A DNA stretch of 38,095 nucleotides from an uncultured bacterium. GTDB taxonomy: Bacteria > Bacillota > Limnochordia > DTU080 > JAAYLA01. Each line of letters opens with the position of its first letter. Within the stretch, counting starts at the first letter, position 1. Of the stretch, positions 1 to 8,638 are shown piece by piece. The notes beneath the pieces were generated by a model. It was not told the DNA's origin, ran no database searches, and was given only the letters and a program-made list of their open reading frames with translations. The stretch is from assembly GCA_937983075.1 (NCBI GenBank), contig CALKAQ010000039.1, positions 1-38,095 of the forward strand, in the 5' to 3' direction. A program made the position numbers and the translations under genes.

Positions 1-939
1 CATAAGAAGTCCGAAGGCTCCGCCGTGGTGCACGGATGGCGGTGGAGCGGGATCATTGAAGGTGTGTTGGGTTTTCTCATTTTGGGTGTCGTGGCCACTT
101 TGATTGCGGCCCCGTTGCCGATCCGCGAAGTAACCGTTGACCCGATGCGAATTCCGGAAACCATCCAGGAAAAACCGCTGACACTTTCCCAAAACGCCGG
201 GCGTTTGCTTCTGACCTTGACCGCCTATCCGCTGCAGCCGGGAGACAACCTATTTCGAGTCAAGGTCATGGATCCGTACAATCCACGCCTGAATCCGGAG
301 CAATTCGACGTTCAACTCGAATTGGAGCCCTTGGCTCCGTCTGTGGATGGACAAGTACGGACGGTCCATCGTCTGCACAAGATCCGGCAAGAAGACGGCA
401 CCTTTCTCAGCCAAGCGACGTTGAATGAAACGGGTATGTGGCGACTCACCGTACATGCGTCCACACCGGAAGTTCGGGGTACCGCGCGTTTTGAATTCGC
501 CGTCCCGGGCGAGGATGCACGGATCATCCTCGATCGCGCTGCGGATATCATCGACTCGATCGAATTTTTCAAGATCCGCGAAGATCTGTTCGACGGTCGC
601 AACTACTATGAACATAACTACGAAATCGTTGGCGACACGATGGTATGGTACTTCCAACCTCCCGGCGGCGGTGAGCCGAACATTCGTATTACCGGGCGTT
701 TGAATCTCGGACGCTACATGCGGCTGGGAGGACACCCGCGCTTGCTCGGCATCGAAGAAATTGACGACGTCCCTACATTTAAGATCAACTTCTTGGACAG
801 ATCGTCTTCCGGTTGGTTCACGGTATGGATCGAGGCGCACACCTTCCGCCTCCGCCGCTTCGAGATGATGTATCCGGCGCACTACATGACATGGCACGTG
901 TATGATTTCGACGTTCCGAACGAGGTGCCGGATATCTAG
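1..939 (+). CDS. CopD-like membrane protein, C-terminal part (5' truncated)
   Basis: The reading frame is open to the window edge, so the start lies outside; the GTG at 25 is probably internal. What is visible is one last membrane helix (about residues 20-40 from the window edge), then a YtkA/FixH-like beta domain (about 60-165) with the familiar edG.f/G.W pattern (EDGTFLSQ, GMWRLTV), then a beta-rich C-terminal domain of about 140 residues ending in a Tyr/Trp-rich tail. The final helix followed by a YtkA-like domain is the same arrangement as in the CopD fusion at 33590-35407, so I infer a paralogue whose CopD membrane domain lies upstream. The C-terminal domain is unassigned; it resembles LolA/LppX-type lipid-binding folds only loosely. 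The likely role is copper or envelope redox homeostasis, by family analogy. No terminator is evident before the next gene. Confidence 0.55.
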   Translation, partial: HKKSEGSAVVHGWRWSGIIEGVLGFLILGVVATLIAAPLPIREVTVDPMRIPETIQEKPLTLSQNAGRLLLTLTAYPLQPGDNLFRVKVMDPYNPRLNPEQFDVQLELEPLAPSVDGQVRTVHRLHKIRQEDGTFLSQATLNETGMWRLTVHASTPEVRGTARFEFAVPGEDARIILDRAADIIDSIEFFKIREDLFDGRNYYEHNYEIVGDTMVWYFQPPGGGEPNIRITGRLNLGRYMRLGGHPRLLGIEEIDDVPTFKINFLDRSSSGWFTVWIEAHTFRLRRFEMMYPAHYMTWHVYDFDVPNEVPDI

Positions 940-946
940 GCAACTA

Positions 947-955
947 TGCTACAAT
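947..955 (+). promoter_or_regulatory. Extended -10 promoter for pgl
   Basis: TGCTACAAT matches the extended -10 pattern TGnTAtAAT and lies about 85 bases before the pgl start. No convincing -35 box is seen, as is common for extended -10 promoters. A CACGGAG/CTCCGTG inverted pair lies in the leader between this box and the gene. Confidence 0.35.
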
Positions 956-1040
956 GGATCTGCATGCTTATGCAAACAGCACGGAGTGTGGCCTTTTCCC
1001 GCTCGCTCCGTGTGAACTAGCAGGTTAGGAGGACCGCGCA

Positions 1041-1787
1041 TTGAACACTTCTCTTACTCCGCCCAACGGCGGGAAAGTCCGACGCTTCGCAACGGAGCAA
1101 GAACTTCACCCCGCCTTGGCCGAGCAAATTGCAAAGCTCGCCAACGAGGCCATTGCCGCACGAGGTGCGTTTCACTTTGCCCTCGCAGGCGGCGGATCGC
1201 CCCGACCTCTTTACAAATTGCTCGCCAGCGAGTACCGAGAGGCCATTCCGTGGGAGAAGGTACACGTATACTGGGGTGACGAGCGCTACGTGCCGCACGA
1301 TCACCCGGACAGCAACTGCCGCATGGCTCGGGAGACCTTGCTGAACCACGTTCCCGTACCTGAAAGTCAAATTTACCCGATGCCAACCGATCCCGCCGAT
1401 CCCAACGAGGCTGCCGAGCAATATGAACAGACGCTGAAAAAGGCCACCGGCGAGGAGACGCCACGTCTCGACCTCATTTTGCTCGGTCTGGGTGGCGATG
1501 CGCACACGGCCTCGCTGTTCCCGGGATCGGAAGCCATTAACGAAAAAACACGTCTGGTCGTCGCCGCCGAAGGTCCGTTCGAGCCTAAGCAGCGCATTAC
1601 GCTGACGGCACCGCTGATCAACAAGGCCCGTGCCGTTTACATCCTGGCGTTCGGCGAGAGCAAAGCCGAGGCAGTCACCAACACCTTTAAGAGCGAGCAC
1701 AACCCGCTGCAATATCCGACGCACGCTCTCCAACTCGAGGACGGCGAAATCATTTGGTGGCTCGACGACGCCGTGTTTAAGATTTGA
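1041..1787 (+). CDS. pgl: 6-phosphogluconolactonase (DevB type)
   Basis: Hydrolyses 6-phosphogluconolactone to 6-phosphogluconate in the oxidative pentose phosphate pathway, in the cytoplasm. The 248-residue length is normal for the family. Visible motifs are GGGSPRPLYKLL near residue 50 (phosphate-binding loop), GDERYVPHDHPDSN near 80, and LLGLGGDAHTASLFPGS near 150, which holds the catalytic Asp/His of the NagB-like fold. The start is TTG at 1041, chosen because AGGAGGA (1027-1033) sits 7 bases upstream. No zwf or gnd is adjacent, so the gene appears to stand alone, and a strong terminator overlaps its stop codon. The call is secure. Confidence 0.93.
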   Translation: MNTSLTPPNGGKVRRFATEQELHPALAEQIAKLANEAIAARGAFHFALAGGGSPRPLYKLLASEYREAIPWEKVHVYWGDERYVPHDHPDSNCRMARETLLNHVPVPESQIYPMPTDPADPNEAAEQYEQTLKKATGEETPRLDLILLGLGGDAHTASLFPGSEAINEKTRLVVAAEGPFEPKQRITLTAPLINKARAVYILAFGESKAEAVTNTFKSEHNPLQYPTHALQLEDGEIIWWLDDAVFKI

Positions 1788-1815
1788 GCGGGCCGAGGCC
1801 CGCTTTTTCTTTTTT
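1787..1815 (+). terminator. Rho-independent terminator of pgl
   Basis: A perfect 8-bp stem AGCGGGCC/GGCCCGCT (1787-1794 with 1797-1804) runs straight into a T-rich tract TTTTTCTTTTTT. It begins on the last base of the pgl stop codon. Confidence 0.9.
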
Positions 1816-1844
1816 GTATGGTGGACACGCCTGGTTTTTTCTCC

Positions 1845-1874
1845 GTATACAGTTCTGCTTCAGTCCGTGTGGGA
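1845..1874 (-). repeat. Dispersed ~30-bp repeat, copy A (inverted)
   Basis: Read on the minus strand it is TCCCACAC, four variable bases, TGAAGCAG, then AACTGTATAC. It pairs with copy B (1893-1922, 25 of 30 positions identical) to make a long imperfect hairpin. Two further copies lie at 15271 and 15326. All copies are intergenic. Confidence 0.65.
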
Positions 1875-1892
1875 AATTTCAAGTTTGAATGA

Positions 1893-1922
1893 TCCCACAC
1901 CGAGTGAAGCAGAACACGATAC
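1893..1922 (+). repeat. Dispersed ~30-bp repeat, copy B
   Basis: TCCCACAC, four variable bases, TGAAGCAGAAC, then a diverged end ending in ATAC. With copy A it forms an inverted pair with an 18-base centre between the convergent pgl and rhomboid genes. The arrangement resembles REP/BIME elements, but no transposase is nearby. Confidence 0.65.
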
Positions 1923-1946
1923 ACAAAATAAAAGTGCGGGCTTCCT

Positions 1947-2717
1947 TCAGCCACCAAAAATACTGAACAAAATCCCGATCACCAACACCAGTGCCGCCAG
2001 GATGGCACGTCCCAGTTCCTGCGGTCGCCGCATGCGCGCAAAACTGTTCGTCCAACCCGGCGTCCCGACAATGTTGCCGGCCAAAAATCCTCCGGCAAGA
2101 CCTCCGAAGTGGCCCCAAATATCAATGTTCGTTCCCGGCAATATCGTAATCACGATGTTGACAATCAAAAGGGTCTTCACCCATTGGCTCACGGCAGGCG
2201 AAAGCGCCAGTGGATTTCGCCACCGCGTATAGAGAAGGTAACCGAAGAGACCGAACACGGCCCCCGATGCCCCGACGCTCGCTACGTTCGGCATAAAATA
2301 TAAACTCGCTGCTGACCCCGCCAAGCCCCCCGCAAAATACAATACGAGAAAACGCCATGGCCCGATGCTCGATTCGACCATCGTCCCGAGAACATAAATA
2401 GCCAACCCATTCATGGCGAGGTGCATGACGTCACCGTGCAAAAACATCGATGTCACGAGCCGATAATACTCCCCTGCTCGAATGGCCGGACCGAAATTCC
2501 ACCCCGCCACGAGCAACGGACGTCCGGCGAAAAACAGCGCCTCAATGACATAAACGGCTACGTTGATCGCTATGAGAACATAAGCGGCGCTCGACAGCCA
2601 AGGTGGCAGCTGAATGCCGGATTTTCCAGAACGGTAATGGTCCGGTGGTGGATCCTGCAACCATTCGGGATATCCGGACTGACCTCCACCCGACTCATAA
2701 CGAAACCACTGCTTCAC
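1947..2717 (-). CDS. Rhomboid family intramembrane serine protease
   Basis: Cleaves single-pass membrane proteins within or near the membrane. The 256-residue protein has a hydrophilic N-terminus of about 40 residues, then six or seven membrane segments. The catalytic serine is Ser151 in GASGAVFG and the histidine is His203 in DIWGHFGGLAGG; HGDVMHLAMN near 94-103 is the typical helix-2 signature. The start is GTG at 2717 with only a weak ribosome site. The gene lies downstream of the FN3 gene on the same strand but is separated from it by a hairpin (2813-2843), so it is probably transcribed on its own. The substrate cannot be told. It is convergent with pgl, with the paired repeat between them. 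Confidence 0.9.
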   Translation of the reverse strand: MKQWFRYESGGGQSGYPEWLQDPPPDHYRSGKSGIQLPPWLSSAAYVLIAINVAVYVIEALFFAGRPLLVAGWNFGPAIRAGEYYRLVTSMFLHGDVMHLAMNGLAIYVLGTMVESSIGPWRFLVLYFAGGLAGSAASLYFMPNVASVGASGAVFGLFGYLLYTRWRNPLALSPAVSQWVKTLLIVNIVITILPGTNIDIWGHFGGLAGGFLAGNIVGTPGWTNSFARMRRPQELGRAILAALVLVIGILFSIFGG

Positions 2718-2812
2718 CCGTCACCACGCCTTTCGGGCCCTTGCCGTCAGTTCGACAATAAAATTCATACGTAATCATTTCCATTATATAGGGCTGCTTT
2801 TCCTGCCAACGC

Positions 2813-2843
2813 GTGAAGGCCGCCCCGACCGAGCGGCCTTCAC
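2813..2843 (-). terminator. Hairpin after the FN3/ligand-binding gene
   Basis: Perfect 11-bp arms GTGAAGGCCGC/GCGGCCTTCAC lie 28 bases beyond the stop of the 2872-3987 gene. No clear T tract follows on the minus strand, so it may be a weak terminator or an mRNA 3'-end stabiliser. Confidence 0.5.
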
Positions 2844-2871
2844 TCAAACCGAACCCAAATTACCGCATCCC

Positions 2872-3987
2872 CTATTCAAAAATCTCTTTGACGACCATTT
2901 CGATCTTCGCAACGATTAAATCGAGGCCCTCACTTCCCGAGAGACGGAAATCGGTTCCGCCATTTTGCCTGCCCGCAAACCGGGCATTTGTTAAGGTAAA
3001 GCGAGCTTGTTGCCACTCACTCCCGGGCGAGACTTGCACGCTACCGGACGTCGAACCGGTGACGACTGCAGGTGCATACGCGCCTTCGAGCGGGCCGCTC
3101 GTTGTGTCCACGGCGTCGTAATGCAGCGAAAAGCTGCCTGATGATTCGGAGCGATATTCCACGATGATTTCAACGGTGACGTTCGTGTTGAAGAACAAAT
3201 GATCATCGACATTAAAGTAGAGGTACCGTGGAGGCGTCAACGGATTGGCGACCAACCGTAGTGCGCCGCGCCCGTCAACGACGACGGCTTCACTGAGGCC
3301 GTCTTCCCAATCGACATGGGCCAACCCCGCACTCACCGGATTGGCGCCCAATTCAACATAGTAGCGCTCAACCATGACCGCCGCCAGCTCGTCGGACGGG
3401 CCGTACGCATTCCCGTCCTGATCAAGCGCGTAAACGACATAATAGTACTCCGTATCTTCGTCCACATCGTCATCGACAAACAGCGGTTCTTGTACAATGC
3501 CGACCGTCTCATAAGGTCCGCCGCTCTGTTCGCTGCGTTGCACCATATACGCTACGGCGCCGAAGCTCTTGTCCCACGTCAACTTGCCTGCACGGGCCTG
3601 CAAATCGGTGGGAGGTGCGATGTCGGGCACGACAAAGTTCATGACGTCCGTCCATTCCTCCCAACCCGACCAATCATACACGTGAATACGATAGCTGTAC
3701 ACAGCCCCAGGCAGGACATTCTCTAAAACGTGCTCATGCATTCCGCTCAACGCAATCAACTCGTCGGTTTTAAACGTCAATTCGCCGTCGAGCCCGTACT
3801 CTATTGTGCTCATGCTCACCCTGTTCGTCACAAACCGCAAGACAAACTCCGCATTGGCATTCAGATCGGTTTCCACTTCGCCCACAATGGCAGAGGATTG
3901 ACCCCAAACCGGTATGGCAAATACGGTGAAAACCAGGCTGAGCGCGATCCAGGGCAGTCGGCTCACAGCTCTCTTCAGCAAGCTCAT
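2872..3987 (-). CDS. Secreted fibronectin-III protein with C-terminal jelly-roll-like module
   Basis: The 371-residue protein has a signal peptide (basic start, hydrophobic core, cleavage near WGQ-SS, about residue 30). A first beta domain (about 32-120) resembles the N-terminal domain of purple acid phosphatases and has the motif SGMHEHVLENVLPG...YDWSG. An FN3 domain follows (about 122-208; SFGAVAYMVQRS, TEYYYVVYA), then a C-terminal beta domain (about 210-371) with a W..ARFTL..ARFAGRQN..DFRL pattern seen in carbohydrate-binding-like modules. There is no enzyme motif, membrane anchor or LPXTG. The first two domains are homologous to those of the 13986-15191 and 22529-23719 proteins. The start is ATG at 3987 after GAAAGGGG. 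Downstream of the 1205-residue gene but behind its terminator, so probably separately promoted. I infer a surface or secreted glycan-binding accessory protein. Confidence 0.75.
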   Translation of the reverse strand: MSLLKRAVSRLPWIALSLVFTVFAIPVWGQSSAIVGEVETDLNANAEFVLRFVTNRVSMSTIEYGLDGELTFKTDELIALSGMHEHVLENVLPGAVYSYRIHVYDWSGWEEWTDVMNFVVPDIAPPTDLQARAGKLTWDKSFGAVAYMVQRSEQSGGPYETVGIVQEPLFVDDDVDEDTEYYYVVYALDQDGNAYGPSDELAAVMVERYYVELGANPVSAGLAHVDWEDGLSEAVVVDGRGALRLVANPLTPPRYLYFNVDDHLFFNTNVTVEIIVEYRSESSGSFSLHYDAVDTTSGPLEGAYAPAVVTGSTSGSVQVSPGSEWQQARFTLTNARFAGRQNGGTDFRLSGSEGLDLIVAKIEMVVKEIFE

Positions 3988-4067
3988 GTTTCCCCTTTCT
4001 ATATTCGTTTTGACTTGTTTACGTTTTAATAAAATTAACCTTCACAAAGAATATTTCCTCCACACAA

Positions 4068-4112
4068 GCAAAAAAATGGCGGCGTTCAGGAGAACCGCTC
4101 CCGAACGCCGCC
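4068..4112 (-). terminator. Rho-independent terminator of the DUF1080-ThuA gene
   Basis: Arms GGCGGCGTTC and GAACGCCGCC (4078-4087, 4103-4112) enclose an inner GGGAG/CTCCT pair. On the minus strand they are followed by a run of seven T. This separates the large gene from the downstream FN3 gene. Confidence 0.92.
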
Positions 4113-4140
4113 CCATCCTTGTCGACGATGACGTCAGCGA

Positions 4141-7100
4141 TTACCAGGCACCGACACCGACGAACTGGATCCAGTTCACTCGGATGTCCGTGTTTTCCTG
4201 GCCTGCAGGCGCTTTGGCTACGACGTAGACGTCATGCATTCCTTCAAGCGTGGGCGGAAGCATGACCATACCCGTCTGCCATTCACTTGCTGCACCCGAA
4301 ACTTCCACCGTGCCGAGGAGTTCACCGTCGACACCGTCGAGGCGAACCTCAAGGCTGCCGCCGATTCGGCCCGGAGCGAACCGGAGGAACAGAGGCAAGC
4401 CGCCGCGTCCCGTCAGGTCAATGTCGTGCCAGGACAAGTAGTTGCCAGATGCACTGGCCACTGCGTGCTGTTCGCCATCGACGTCATCCGTCGCTTCGAG
4501 TCGGAATCCGCCAACGCTGTCGTATCCTTGTGCTTGCAGGCGAGCAAACCGTACCACCGATTGTGCGGTATCGGTAAGACCTTCAGAGTCGGTCGCCTTC
4601 AAAGTCACAATGATACGGGTGTCGCTGTGCTCGTTGAACTCATCGGGGATATCGATGGTACCCTCGAAGCCGTTGAAACGAGCGATTTCCTTGGTCGTGA
4701 GCACGTTGCGGTCAACGTACTCAGCGACGACGGTCCACTCGAGGTTTTCCGCCGGGAGATCGCCGTCTTCAGGATCATAACCGGCACCGACAATGGTGAA
4801 GTCCGAACCGCGCTGGTACAAAGCACCGACAACGGGCGAGATGATCCGCGGCGTGGGCGCCGTGTTGCCGACAACGATCTGTACCGTCGCAGGTTCACTG
4901 CTGACGCCTTCACCGCCGGCATTGGTCACCACGAGCTTGACCTCATAGATGCCCTCTTCCGTGAAGGTGTGCGTCGGGTTCGGTTCGTTGCTCGTGTGTC
5001 CGTCGCCGAAATCCCAGTGATACGTCAACGCCGTTGCGTTCGGATCATAGCTGCCGTGGCTGCTGAACTGAACCGTCAGCGGCGCCTGACCCGACCACGG
5101 TGTGGACGATGCCACAGCCACCGGCTCGATGTTTCCTTCGATCCAGCGATAGCGGGTTACACCCATCGCACCGCCGCCAGGTGTCCAGAACCCGGTGAAG
5201 TTCGCAAGGAACAGCGAGCCGTCGGGACCGATGATCAAGTCGATCGGCTGGCTTCCGACAGTCACGTCGAAAGTCCGGATGTCGACCAGACGTCCGTCTT
5301 CAACGAAGGCCCACTTGATCCAGTTTCTGGACCAATCCAAGATAAAGTGGCGTCCCTGGAAGATCGGCGGGAAGGCATATTCGCCATCGCTCCGGTACGT
5401 TACGCCACCGAGAGCCGAACGGCCACCGCCGGAGGCATACAGATACTCCCAGATGGGCGGAGCATAGTTCGGAATGTGCTCTTCGGTCATTTCATTGAAG
5501 ATGAGACCACCCGTCTCGCGCGGCCAACCGAAGTTTTCACCACCGGTCGGCGAGGCGAGGTTGAACTCGTCGTAGTCGAACTGCGAGTCCGGACCGACTA
5601 CACCGATGATCATTTCCCCGGTTTCGGGATCGATGTGGAAACGATACGGATTGCGCAAGCCATAGGCCCAGATTTCCCAGCGAACACCCGGTACGCCGTA
5701 GAACGGGTTGTCCTTCGGGATGCTGCCGTCCTTGTGGATGCGCAAGATCTTGCCGCGCAGCTCTTGCAAGTTTTGCGCCGTATATTCGCTGTCGACCAGG
5801 CGCACCCAGTGGAACTCTTGATCCTGGATGCCGTAGCGCTGACGGAACGCTTCCACGCGTGCGTTGCCGATACCCTCGTCCGTACGCCGCGGATCGACAG
5901 TGGACTGACCGGTGTCACCCGTGGAGATGAAGAGGTATTGACCGTCCGGGCTCCATTCGAGGTCACCGGCTTGGTGGCAGCACGTCGGGAAGGTCGGAAC
6001 TTCCAGCAACACCTTCTCTGTGCTCAAATCGACCTGGCCGTCACGGAACTCGAAGCGCGACAGCGTGTTGATGAACGTATCTTCCCGCGTGTAGTACAGG
6101 TACACATACGGTTCGCCCTCGTAGAAGTTCGGATCGACTTCGATGCCGAGGAGACCGTGCTCGATGTTCTGCGGATGCGGCGTCAAGTGGCCGATGGAAC
6201 CAATGCTGTAGACTTCACCGGTCTGATGGTCCCAGCGCCACATGTCACCGTTCAAACCACCGATCCAGAGGTCGCCCCTCTTGTCGACGGCCATGGTGAC
6301 AGCCCAAATGCCTTGGATGATTTGCTCCTTCTCGAAGTAACCGGTGCAGTTGGCGCTCACCCGTCCGGCCGCAACGCGCAAGCTCTGCAGCACATGCTCA
6401 ATGAAGAACGGATAGTTCCAAGTGTTCGGTTCGGCACCGAGAGCCGTGTAGACGACACGTCCGCCGTTGTACGGACGGCACCAAGCCAGCGGATAGTCGT
6501 TGTCACCGGGATACGTGTTGTTTCCTGCCGGACCTTGTTCAATGCCGACACTGCGAGGATCGAGCGACAGCAAAACACGAGAATTCCAGCGGACATTTCC
6601 GTCGAACTTGTAGATTCGGTCACGGATGGAGAAGTAGTTGCCCTTCGTCGAACGTCCTTCGGCGAGATGCGCCACCGCCGGGTGCGTCACTTCTTCCACG
6701 AGGACGTCGACGCCTTCGTCCGGACCGAAGGCCACGCTCTCAATCATGTATCCGCCCAACATGTCGCGATATTGAGCCCACGACTTGTTGGTTGCAGCAG
6801 CGGTAGACGTACCGAAGAAGCCCTTGCCTTCGAGCAGGAAGTCCATAATGGCTTGCTGCTGAGCAGGACGAAGCGGCATTTCGCCGGTTGTGTTGGCAAA
6901 GAACAAAACATCGTAATTGGCCAGCGTCTCGGCGTTGATGTATCCGATGTCATCGGTGATGGTGAATTCGAACTCGGTGGTCGCTTCGATCTCCTTCATC
7001 CGCTGCGCAGCGATTTGGGTCGAAGGCATCTGCTCACCGTAGTTCGCCGTGATCATCAGAACACGAATCGGCTCGCGCTCCTGATCGATCGCAAATACTT

Positions 7101-7758
7101 CAGCCCAGGTTTCCGGAGTCGGCACCTCTTCGGATGCGAGTTCCTTCACTCGAACGTTGCGGTAGTAGTTGAGGGACCCCGGATCGTGGTTTTGCAAACC
7201 GATGTAGCCTTCGCGGCCACGATTGCCAATGAAGTCTTGAATCAGTTCACCGTTCAACCAAATTTGATAGCGCTGTCCGGTCACTTGAATGCGGTAATGA
7301 TTCCACTCACCTGCAGGCTTGCTTGCAACTTTCGTCGGGGCTTGAATGTCGTAGATGGAGCCCGTCACTTGGTGCGGAGCGCGCCCGTCTTCGATTTGAA
7401 TCTCATAGCCGTTGGACACGGCATGCCAAGGATCGTTGGTGATTTGCGGGAAGCGAACGAAGATACCCGAGTTGGCATTCGGACGCTCCGCCTTCCACTC
7501 CAATTCGAGGATAAAGTCGCGGAACGGCCGCTCAGCGTATTGCAAGAGCCCCATTCCACCTTGACTCAGCATCGATCCGTCCTCCAGAAGAAGGAACGAA
7601 CCGGGACCGGCCATTTGCCAGCCGTCGAGGCTTGTCCCGTCAAACAAGACGATCCAGCCGTCGTCGTCTTCTTCGGCCAACGCCATTGGAGTTGCGGCCA
7701 ATAACGCCACCAAGGCGAAAACCCACCAGATAGGTCTCGTTTTCGATAGCATTCGCAT
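4141..7758 (-). CDS. Secreted DUF1080-ThuA-sugar dehydrogenase-PKD-CBM6 fusion (1205 aa)
   Basis: Signal peptide 1-28 (PMALA-EE). The DUF1080/3-keto-disaccharide hydrolase domain (about 34-206) is complete: GWIVLFDGTSLDGW, NSGIFVRF, YEIQIEDG, GSIYDIQAP, GYIGLQNHD, YYRNVRVKEL. A ThuA-like domain (231-466) follows, but every histidine conserved in its paralogue is replaced: Q243, S318, N324, A442. A glucose/sorbosone dehydrogenase beta-propeller (about 475-880) has CCH at 593-595 and GLRNPYRFHIDPETG. Then come a PKD domain (about 890-970; YHWDFGDGHTSNEPNPTHTF), an Ig-like domain (975-1085) and a C-terminal CBM6-like domain (1085-1203). There is no anchor motif, so it is probably released or wall-associated. 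Start ATG 7758 with AAGGAGG 6 bases upstream; 34 bases after the upstream gene, so co-transcribed. I infer oxidation and cleavage of a glycoside outside the cell. Domain identities are firm; the substrate is unknown. Confidence 0.85.
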   Translation of the reverse strand: MRMLSKTRPIWWVFALVALLAATPMALAEEDDDGWIVLFDGTSLDGWQMAGPGSFLLLEDGSMLSQGGMGLLQYAERPFRDFILELEWKAERPNANSGIFVRFPQITNDPWHAVSNGYEIQIEDGRAPHQVTGSIYDIQAPTKVASKPAGEWNHYRIQVTGQRYQIWLNGELIQDFIGNRGREGYIGLQNHDPGSLNYYRNVRVKELASEEVPTPETWAEVFAIDQEREPIRVLMITANYGEQMPSTQIAAQRMKEIEATTEFEFTITDDIGYINAETLANYDVLFFANTTGEMPLRPAQQQAIMDFLLEGKGFFGTSTAAATNKSWAQYRDMLGGYMIESVAFGPDEGVDVLVEEVTHPAVAHLAEGRSTKGNYFSIRDRIYKFDGNVRWNSRVLLSLDPRSVGIEQGPAGNNTYPGDNDYPLAWCRPYNGGRVVYTALGAEPNTWNYPFFIEHVLQSLRVAAGRVSANCTGYFEKEQIIQGIWAVTMAVDKRGDLWIGGLNGDMWRWDHQTGEVYSIGSIGHLTPHPQNIEHGLLGIEVDPNFYEGEPYVYLYYTREDTFINTLSRFEFRDGQVDLSTEKVLLEVPTFPTCCHQAGDLEWSPDGQYLFISTGDTGQSTVDPRRTDEGIGNARVEAFRQRYGIQDQEFHWVRLVDSEYTAQNLQELRGKILRIHKDGSIPKDNPFYGVPGVRWEIWAYGLRNPYRFHIDPETGEMIIGVVGPDSQFDYDEFNLASPTGGENFGWPRETGGLIFNEMTEEHIPNYAPPIWEYLYASGGGRSALGGVTYRSDGEYAFPPIFQGRHFILDWSRNWIKWAFVEDGRLVDIRTFDVTVGSQPIDLIIGPDGSLFLANFTGFWTPGGGAMGVTRYRWIEGNIEPVAVASSTPWSGQAPLTVQFSSHGSYDPNATALTYHWDFGDGHTSNEPNPTHTFTEEGIYEVKLVVTNAGGEGVSSEPATVQIVVGNTAPTPRIISPVVGALYQRGSDFTIVGAGYDPEDGDLPAENLEWTVVAEYVDRNVLTTKEIARFNGFEGTIDIPDEFNEHSDTRIIVTLKATDSEGLTDTAQSVVRFARLQAQGYDSVGGFRLEATDDVDGEQHAVASASGNYLSWHDIDLTGRGGLPLFLRFAPGRIGGSLEVRLDGVDGELLGTVEVSGAASEWQTGMVMLPPTLEGMHDVYVVAKAPAGQENTDIRVNWIQFVGVGAW

Positions 7759-7792
7759 GAAGGGCCTCCTTTACAGTGCTGCTCCGTCAAGC

Positions 7793-8638
7793 TTACTCCG
7801 AGAGGAAACCGGCTTGCTTTGCGTGCATCATGACGACCTCTAAACCACCGCGCATCATGTAAGGCCAGTACAAAGTGTCGACATCCGTTTCATCGCCTTC
7901 AAACACGCGGTCCATCAACGGAATCATGTCTGCAGCGTGCTTCCGCGCCTCTTCGATGTCATCGCCATAGTTGACGCGGACAATGTTCGTGGCTTGAGCG
8001 GAGATTTCGTGGATCCAACCGGTATCGGCGGTGGACAGCCAAAATTCAGTCGGCGCGTCCCATACGTAGGTCAAATTCAAACGCGGCTGCAGCGTTCCCG
8101 CCTTCCGGCCGGTGCCATGGATCATCCAACCAATGACGTTGTTGATGGACTGAATGACGAAAGATCCGTGGAGCTTGACTTCATCGGGGGTATCCGGATC
8201 ATCGATGAGGACTTGAATGAGTTCCCGTACGTAGCGTGCTTTCGCATCGAACCCCGGGACGTCGGCGCTTTGCGGATACCAGCGATCCTCCCAGCCCAGC
8301 GCGCCGGCCGTGTCGCTTGAAGGAACGCCCATGATCAGTTCATAAATCTTTGCGGAGTGTTCCTTGATCTCTTCAACCGTTTCCGCGTTAGCGGCGAGAT
8401 GAATCTCCTCGCGAATTTCTTCGGCTATGCGATATATGTCTCTCAAATATTCACCAATCTCTTCAGGCGTCGGAGTTCCGTAGTTCTTGTATACCCGGAT
8501 GAAATCTTCTGCCGTCCAGCCTGTCCAATACGCCCCGGCAAAACTCTGAATGCCCAGGACCAGAAGAAGTGCACATAGGAAGGCACCGAGCATTTTCAGC
8601 CGGCCCGGGACCGCTAATTGAATCCGCTCCATTCGCAT
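7793..8638 (-). CDS. Secreted helical protein of unknown family
   Basis: I do not recognise this family. The 281-residue product begins MRMERIQLAVPGRL and has a signal peptide with a Leu-rich core (LGAFLCALLLVLGIQSFAGA). The mature part is mostly charged amphipathic helices (EEIGEYLRDIYRIAEEIREEIHLAAN and similar) with many Trp, Tyr and His residues and no cysteine, so no c-type heme site. ATG at 8638 is preferred because GGAGG (8645-8649) stands 6 bases upstream; a longer TTG start at 8662 has no such site. It is the first gene of a two-gene unit, 34 bases before the DUF1080-ThuA protein, so it is likely a dedicated partner (adaptor, chaperone or substrate-binding protein), by context only. 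Confidence 0.7.
   Translation of the reverse strand: MRMERIQLAVPGRLKMLGAFLCALLLVLGIQSFAGAYWTGWTAEDFIRVYKNYGTPTPEEIGEYLRDIYRIAEEIREEIHLAANAETVEEIKEHSAKIYELIMGVPSSDTAGALGWEDRWYPQSADVPGFDAKARYVRELIQVLIDDPDTPDEVKLHGSFVIQSINNVIGWMIHGTGRKAGTLQPRLNLTYVWDAPTEFWLSTADTGWIHEISAQATNIVRVNYGDDIEEARKHAADMIPLMDRVFEGDETDVDTLYWPYMMRGGLEVVMMHAKQAGFLSE

Noticed and set aside
4234..7704. A very long open frame (over 1150 codons) opposite the DUF1080-ThuA gene
   Set aside because: Its translation has no domains and mirrors the real gene's codon bias; the minus-strand protein has a signal peptide, a ribosome site and clear families.
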